From Gigantopelta aegis (taxonomy: Eukaryota; Mollusca; Gastropoda; Neomphalida; Peltospiridae), in NCBI RefSeq assembly GCF_016097555.1, contig NC_054704.1, forward strand, positions 76,243,081 through 76,307,080: a stretch of DNA of 64,000 nt. The letters are read 5' to 3'. The notes under the pieces were generated by a model. The model saw only the letters and a list, made by a program, of their open reading frames with translations. It did not search any database and was not told the origin of the DNA. Shown here one piece after another: positions 57,252 through 64,000 of the stretch. Position 1 is the first letter of the stretch, and every line of letters begins with the position of its first letter. A program made the position numbers and the translations under genes.

Positions 57252-57304
57252 AGATTCTCGTGGGGGGGGGGGGCAGCCCCCCCCCCCCCCCCCCCCAGAA
57301 TCTA
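57252..57304. repeat. Poly-G / poly-C foldback
   Basis: G12, CAG, then about C20, with GATTCT on the left and AGAATC on the right, so the whole block is a near-palindrome. Confidence 0.85.
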
Positions 57305-57764
57305 ACTTTTTTTCTCTCTTTTTGTTGTTGTTGTTGTTTTTTACTCCAGATATAGCATACACATCCCAGGTTTAATTTGTATAGTGTTTCATTTGTTTAT
57401 AAAAAAAAAAGTAGTGCACCCACCCACCCACCCACCCCCCACCCCCCTCCCCTAGGATTTTGATCAGGGTACAGCCCTGCATACACAAGTCAAGTACATA
57501 TATAAGCCATATATAAGTGTGTTTCCTGGGATCAGGTGTTCATTTATTCTTTTGGCTTTAAGCTGTACGCTTAAAGTGCGAGCCGTCATATATGTTGGTT
57601 TTTTCCCTCTTAAAATAATTGCTTTTCCAAATCTTCCAGGAGTATAGACAGGGCTGCTTGCCAAGTTGTTTTAAATTCCGCATGATGCAATCCTAGGCAC
57701 GAGTATATTAACCCAGGAGTATAACAGAACAGCAATGAATTGATAATACTATTACCACCACCCC

Positions 57765-57795
<31 letters not shown>

Positions 57796-57929
57796 AAGAA
57801 AGAAAGAAAATGGCAACATTTCCGTTATAGGCGAAAATGTGTTCTGGAAGATTTTGCATTTGAAATACTAGTATTATGATTTTAAAATTGTTATAACAAT
57901 TCATCAGAATTTAGTTCTTGAATGACTAC

Positions 57930-57993
57930 TTGTCAGAATTACTAAATGTTTGACATCCAATAACTAGTGGTCTCGTTAAACAAAACAAACTTT
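57930..57993 (+). repeat. SINE T1 tail fragment
   Basis: AAATGTTTGACATCCAATAA then GTGGTCTCGTTAAACAAAAC, with the middle deleted. Confidence 0.75.
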
Positions 57994-58488
57994 TATCTAT
58001 CCATTTTAAAACCTGAGAAGCCGGCTGCAAGTCACTTTTTTAAATAATATATATATATTTTTGTTTTGCAAGGAAACAAATGTGCTTTTTTCTCACATAC
58101 ATAGTCTTTAATTCAAGATGAAACTGAAATCAGTATTAACAGATTTTAGAGTTTATTGTTGTAGGTGTAATAAATTGTGCAAATTCTTTGGAAAACAAAA
58201 ACTGAGACCGGTTCGCTGTAGTAGTTCATTGATTGAAGACATTTTATTGTGCAAAGAAAAAAGGAATTGGGCACGTGTTTGACAACTTCATTAGTTCATT
58301 AAGGTCATTGTATTTCATTGCGCTTTGAGACGCTGTATCGTGCTATCATCTTCTCATTCAATGTCACGTAGAATCGTGTTTAATTGTACGGCCCCTTACA
58401 ACTGTGACATAGTTAAAACAACACATTTGAGAGTGGTTCATTGACGTGCAGTAAAGTGTGATGGACATAATCGTTTGTTTGGCGATTT

Positions 58489-58781
58489 GGGGCGGGACGT
58501 AGCCAAGTGGTAAAGCGCTCGCTTCATGCGCGTTCGGTCTAGGCTCGATCACCGTCGGTGGGACCATTGGGCTATTTTTCGTTCCAGCCAGTGCACATCG
58601 ACGGGTATTCCAAGGTCGTAGTATGTGGTATCCTGTCTGTGGGATGGTGCATATAACATGGAAAAATGTAGCGGGTTTCCTCTCTAAGACTATATGTTAA
58701 AATTACCAAATGTTTGACATCCAATATCCGATGATTAATAAATCAATGTGCTCTAGTGGTGTCGTTAAATAAAACAACCTC
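58489..58781 (+). repeat. SINE, head H1 / tail T1
   Basis: GGGGCGGGACGTAGCCAAGT head; tail GGTGTCGTTAAATAAAAC. Confidence 0.9.
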
Positions 58782-60360
58782 TCCATTTGTAATTAAAACA
58801 ACATATCTGAGAGTGGTTCATTGACCACAGTCAAGTGTGAAGGACAAACGTTTGAAGATTTTATCTTCTACTTTTGTTTTTACTACTAACTACTGCTTTG
58901 TTTTTCGCGTGGTTGTTTACTTGGTACACTTGTTGGGTTTGGTTCTAATAAATCCTAATTTGTGTTATCGTTAAATTTACGATACCATCGAAACATCCGG
59001 GGCGTTCGCTAGCAAAAAAAAAAAAAGAGGAAAAAAGTGTAAGTAGCGAGCGCGAAGACTGATGGGATATCACCGACGACTGACTGTCTTTGATTGCTAT
59101 TTATCGCATCAAAAAACACGTGCGCGTAGCATTTGCGTTCCCGTGTAAAATAACACATGACGGGGAAACTCTCGATTTAGAAACAAACTCTGCCTCCCTT
59201 TCAAAAAAGCAATTCATTTCAGATTTATCTACTGCAAGATGTCTCGAGTACATTTGTTCCCCGTGGCAAACATATTGACTCATCTCTAATTACGTTCCTT
59301 CAAGTTGAAGAAACAGTTACCGGCGGGGGTTTCCAAATCGAGGTCCTAGCCATGTGCTTTTGAGAATAAGCTTCGTACTCAAGTCTGCTGGCAATGCAAT
59401 ATTCCTTGATTTATTTGTTATGTATTTTTGAACCTAGTCATTGTAAAGTGTTCTTGAGAGCCATGGCTCTATCTCACACACACACACACACACACACCCC
59501 CACCCCTCCCCGCACCAACACTCGCACCTTGGATACGCTAGTGGTCCCAATTACACAAAACGTCGTAAGCCTAGTTTTGCACGTAAACGTAAATCTACGA
59601 CTAAACCACAATTCTTATTATTGTTATTATAGTACAAGAAATATAGTTTGAAGTACACATATTTAATTTTCTTTTTATTCTTAAAATGCTCCATCTTCCG
59701 TAATGATTTAATTTGATGCGTGAAATAGATGTCAAACACGTGTAAATGAATGACCGGTATAACTGCTAGTTGCAGACGTAAACTTGCGATGTATTTTTTA
59801 AATAGGCCCAAGAAGTGTAATACTGCATCATTTGTATTGGGGTTGTGTATTGTTATTGTTTTTGTTGGGGGGTTTTTTTGGGGTTTTTTTGGGGGGGGGG
59901 GGGTGTTTGTTGTTTTTTTGGTGTGTGTTTTTTTTGGGGGGGAGTCATGATTCGACATTCTTCGATTTTTGTTATTTGTTAACTAAATTATGTTTTCGCC
60001 AAATCGACGCTCTGATGGCGGATCACATTGTACATTGTATTAAATAAATATCCCCTGAATTCCGTAGATAGTGGTACGAAACTCGTTTGTTAAGTGGTTG
60101 TTTCTGTTTTGCATTAGTAAAATGCATTTCAGCGATACTGTGGCTTTAAACAGCATGTATACTGCTAGTATTCTTTACATTCACTGAATGCTGGAACACA
60201 GTCATTAGCCGCATATGGCACATTTGTGGCGTTCATTTGGTCAGATCGCGGAGCCAGTCATCATAAACGTTACACCTGCTACCGCATTCCAGCATTAAAC
60301 GCATAGCCAGCTGGTGGCGCTTCAGTAGTACAGACGAAACGGTTACAAAGTTCCCTAGGG
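58782..60360. other. No gene seen
   Basis: Contains (CA)n at 59477 and T/G-rich homopolymer stretches at 59850-59945; small ORFs lack support. Confidence 0.5.
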
Positions 60361-60587
60361 CAGACCCATGTCTAGGAGGGAGTGGGTGGGAGTCGAAACC
60401 TGATTACACCCCACCCCCACCCCCCAAAAAGGAAGTTTTTAATGCATTTTCCGGTGGAGTATGCCCACCCACCCCCACCCCACCTACCCCCGTAATACAC
60501 CACTATTATTCGGCACTGAAACAAACGCACATTCTTCTGTAAATCCTGGTTGCCATAATGTATGTATCACGCCTTCTGCAGACCGAC

Positions 60588-60976
60588 CGGCCTCGGTGGC
60601 GTCGTGGCAGGTCATCGGTCTACAGGCTGGTAGGTGCTGGGTTCGGATCCCAGTCGAGGCATGGGATTTTCAATCCAGATACCGACTCCAAACCCTGAGT
60701 AAGTGCTCCGCAAGGCTCAATGGGTAGGTGTAAACCACTTGCACCGACCAGTGATCCATAACTGGTTCAACAAAGGCCATGGTTTGTGTTATCCTGCCTG
60801 TGGGAAGCGCAAATAAAAGATCCCTTGCTGCTAATCGGAAGAGTAGCCCATGTAGTGGCGACAGCGGGTTTCCTCTCAAAATCTGTGTGGTCCTTAACCA
60901 TATGTCTGACGCCATATAACCGTAAATAAAATGTGTTGAGTGCGTCGTTAAATAAAACATTTCTTTCTTTCTTTCT
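60588..60976 (+). repeat. SINE, head H2 / tail T2, with 14-bp target duplication
   Basis: TTCTGCAGACCGAC flanks both ends (60574-60587, 60977-60990). The 3' end is (CTTT)n. Among the best preserved copies, hence young. Confidence 0.95.
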
Positions 60977-60990
60977 TTCTGCAGACCGAC

Positions 60991-63943
60991 GTAGATTGTA
61001 GCAACCGAGCGACATTTTTTAATGAGAAAATATTCGCCTAACGGTTTGATACCTGCGACTGTCTGTGTTGTATTAGATATTTTATGGAGACTAGGCGTAC
61101 TAATACTGACGGATTGTCGATTCCGACTTGCCCACGTGAAGTGAATCTTTTAACTCTTCACAAAGTAGTATTGTAAGCGAAATACTTGTTATGAAAATCG
61201 ACAGTTTTGTCATATCTCTCTGTTTACTTGTGAGAGTATGATATGCAGTTTATTTCCTTACAGCTTATCGGCGCATACCAAAAAATAATCTCAAGTATTG
61301 CATAGCCATTGAAATGATCATGGATGAGTCACATGCTAATACTTGTCTTATCTTAATATATTACATTCAGAGGAACATCAAGTCTTCACAGGGTGCTCAC
61401 GGTAGCTATACCATTACCATTTCTCATCTAATTACACATATTTTATGTCCTATAAAAATTGCTTGTTTATGCCAAAGCGTGCACTTCTAATTTAGCTTGT
61501 TAGAATATATCAAATATGGTAGGATTTTCGTGCCGCTTGAGTAATGAAAGCACTTCTTTCATTCTCGCGAGTCTGATAAGACTTATCTGTGTTGGAAATT
61601 CTACCACTTGGCATATTCTCCCTCCATCATTTAGCGCCGCTGATAAATGATAACAAATCAGCTGAATGTCGTTCCTGTGTGATATACATGTATTCGCTAG
61701 ATCTACGTCGTAATATGTCAGCCATTTAAACAGCTGTGTTTTGATAATGCTCCTGTTGCCAGTTGATTATTAAAGTGTTCAGTCTACACCCTTGGTTTGG
61801 ACAAGTTTGATATTAAACTCTATAAACAGATTTGTATTTAGGACATTCCTGAAATTATTACATGGGGTTAGGGGCGGGGGTGTCATGTCATTATGTTTTG
61901 GTAAAGCTGGTGGTAAACTTTGTTCATATTGAAGCAGATCTTTAAAAATGTTCAAAAATGTATAGTTTATAATATATACCTTGCATAATTGCATCACACC
62001 AGTTTTCATGGATGGCGGGTGTTATATACGTGTTGATGATGGTTTAATATTATTTTATTTTGTTCTTTCTTTTGGTGAATAGTCGAAACAATACCTTGCG
62101 CACCCCAGCCCATTTTATATTTCCTTGAGTATTCCGCAAGTGTATGTTGTTGTGCCGAGGCCCCCTGCCCCCCCCCCCCCCCCCCCCCAACATCTCACAT
62201 GTCGCTGTTTAGAAGTAGAATGTGATAATGTGCGGGGATTTGTTTTCATTTGTTTTTAGGATGGGCTTTGTTTTGGCGGTTGTGGGCATTCAGTGTTTCT
62301 TTAGATGATTGTGTATATCTTGTAACGGCAGTAGACATGAAAGTAAATGTTAAAATCCCTCAGATCATTTGTCACGTAAACGTGGTATCCATAGGGTGTA
62401 GATCTAACTAAAGATTAAGTTATCTTCGAACGTTGGTGGTGCGGACTCGAGCCAGTGTATGTGTCTAAAACAAAAAACACAGATAACTGATCATAAATTC
62501 AAGGCCGTTACTTACTAACTAGGTGAGGGCAGGACTAGTTTTCTTGTGGCGTTAGTGGGTAGGATGGGGAGTTGTCCTAACAAGTTAAAAAGTGCCATGT
62601 CATTTCTTCTAGCTGGAATGGATACTATAATACTTTGACCCAATTTTTACTGCCCTCCCCCACCCCCTCCAATTTAAACTAGGTACGACCCTAAAATTTT
62701 ATATAAGAAAGAAAAATAGAAAGATTTTTAGTCGTTTAATAATAGAAAACAACCACAAACAGTAAAAACTAAATAATGGTGCCCATTTGTTTAACATAAA
62801 TGGGACTGAAAATGAGCAACCCGTTGATATCTCGTAAAATTAACTAATTTAGAGCAATGACTGATAACTCTGGTATGCATCCGATGTTAATAAGTAGACC
62901 TGTCTATTAACGTACAGGCCGGATGTTTGATGGAAATCATTAGTTTCACTGTAGTGGTCCTAGATGATGAATACAGAACATTTAAGAGTGAAATCCGCCT
63001 TTAAAAAGCAAACATAATGGCGTACATTTGTTTAACAGAAACAGGACTAGAAATGAGCAACACGTTATATAATTAGCTAATTTAGAACTGCCAGCTCTGG
63101 TATGTATCCCACGGTAAAAAGGTATCTCCTATCCTTTAAACGTGCTTGTTGGAAATCATTAGTTCCATTGCAGTGGTCAAACATGATAAACGGAGAACAC
63201 GTGGAGAGTGGAAATAGATCTAATCCGCTCATTACACACAACGCAATGCAAGATCAAACTCCTTGTCAGTAGAAATAAATGTTAACTTTGAACTCAGTAA
63301 ACTCAGTAAACTTGTAAACTGTTGTTTACACCGCGTTCGCCGCAGCCTAATGCGTTTGCTATTTATGGTTGGCTTTGTGTGGCCTCGTCTGTGCTCAAGA
63401 TGTAACCAATACTGTTATAACATGCAGGCAAACAACACAATCTAAACGGAGGGGTTTTGCTCAATGCCGGTAATTACTTTCACATTAGCATTCAAAGGGA
63501 AACGAAAGGTTGTTCATGTGCTTTGTTGTGTTAGGAGAATTCTTTGATGGTTGTACCAGAACTGATCGTATGATGGTGGTAGTGGTGGTGGTGGTTGCGT
63601 GGAGGGTCACAGGTGGGGTGGAAAGGGGGGGGGGGGGGTCGGCTATTACCATGAGTATTCGTATATGCATTTGAGAATTGATGCAAACACTTTTGTAATG
63701 GTTGTATTAAAACTGATTGTATGTTTATGGGGTGGGGTTATTAGTGCGAGTAGTGGGTTGCGTCTGAATGATAGAAATGCTATTTAAAGTGACAGGCCAT
63801 AGTTTTTAAACACTACAGCGCATGTTTCACTGTTTAAGCTGGTTTTTTATCATTTAAATCAGACATTACTTACATGTTATTGTTTAGAATATCCATTTTC
63901 ATACATCCGAATTGTTTATAGTCATCCTAGTGTTGTAAAAAAC
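60991..63943. other. Longest stretch with almost no repeats, no gene recognised
   Basis: Nearly 3 kb without SINEs. Poly-C at 62164-62188 and poly-G at 63628-63640. Two related segments near 62765-62960 and 63010-63180 share AACATAAATGGGACTGAAAA- and GGAAATCATTAGTT-like sequence, a degenerate local duplication of about 240 bases. It may be intronic or regulatory DNA of a neighbouring gene. Confidence 0.45.
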
Positions 63944-64000
63944 AAAGAAAGAAATGTTTTATTTAACGACGCACTCAACACATTTTATTTACGGTTATAT
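63944..64000 (-). repeat. SINE T2 tail, cut by the window end
   Basis: AAAGAAAGAAATGTTTTATTTAACGACGCAC-type start of a minus-strand copy; the rest lies beyond 64000. Confidence 0.85.

Larger units (their letters stand above)
56830..58488. other. No gene seen
   Basis: Simple repeats, the G/C foldback, poly-C at 57761 and a SINE tail; no supported coding sequence. Confidence 0.5.

Noticed and set aside
21642-60976. tRNA genes suggested by A- and B-box-like sequence
   Set aside because: These are SINE heads: repeated, followed by the common SINE body, and not foldable into a convincing cloverleaf by eye.
63263-63445. 60-codon open frame
   Set aside because: Chance-length ORF in AT-rich DNA without domain or context support.

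Overview
This window is animal nuclear DNA, most likely from a mollusc and probably a gastropod. It is AT-rich and holds dozens of tRNA-headed SINEs of a kind I know from molluscan genomes (general knowledge, not a search). It also carries Tc1/mariner-type transposons, a Mutator-like MITE, and long (TG)n, (CT)n and poly-G/C tracts. No virus-derived element could be named with confidence.

The core (11.5-51 kb) is a head-to-tail cluster of six paralogous genes, all on the + strand and each a single uninterrupted ORF: 11782-12453, 16852-18207, 29233-30654, 35641-37020, 41538-42917 and 47798-50647. They encode proteins built from 1, 2, 2, 2, 2 and 4 copies of a module of about 220 residues. Each module is a pair of beta-rich, Ig-like domains resembling the C-terminal repeats of kyphoscoliosis peptidase (KY)/hillarin proteins. 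No transglutaminase-like catalytic core is present. Five of the six genes share an upstream block with CRE/ATF-like, NRF1-like, GATA and GC-box-like motifs, and all share 3' flanking sequence. A seventh unit at about 45.77-46.31 kb keeps the upstream and downstream sequence but has no coding region. In multi-module proteins the linkers are homologous to the start-codon region of a gene, which suggests growth by in-frame fusion of neighbours.

Layout. 0-11.5 kb: no host gene; SINEs, microsatellites and a Tc1-like element (about 6569-8114). 11.5-18.4 kb: genes 1 and 2. 18.4-29 kb: SINEs and a DD82E/Sailor-like transposase interrupted by a long-TIR MITE (24614-25205), the whole flanked by 242-bp inverted repeats. 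29-51 kb: genes 3-6, a second Tc1-like relic (31937-32949) and spacers duplicated with the genes. 51.4-52.2 kb: a GC-rich, proline-rich ORF on the minus strand that I do not recognise, next to an inverted copy of array spacer (52.19-53.17 kb). 53-64 kb: no gene recognised; SINEs, simple repeats and unassigned sequence.

The array genes share promoter and architecture and are likely co-regulated. Their biochemical role cannot be read from the sequence. Known KY-family proteins act at the cytoskeleton, particularly in muscle, but these short catalytic-core-free forms look like a lineage-specific expansion.
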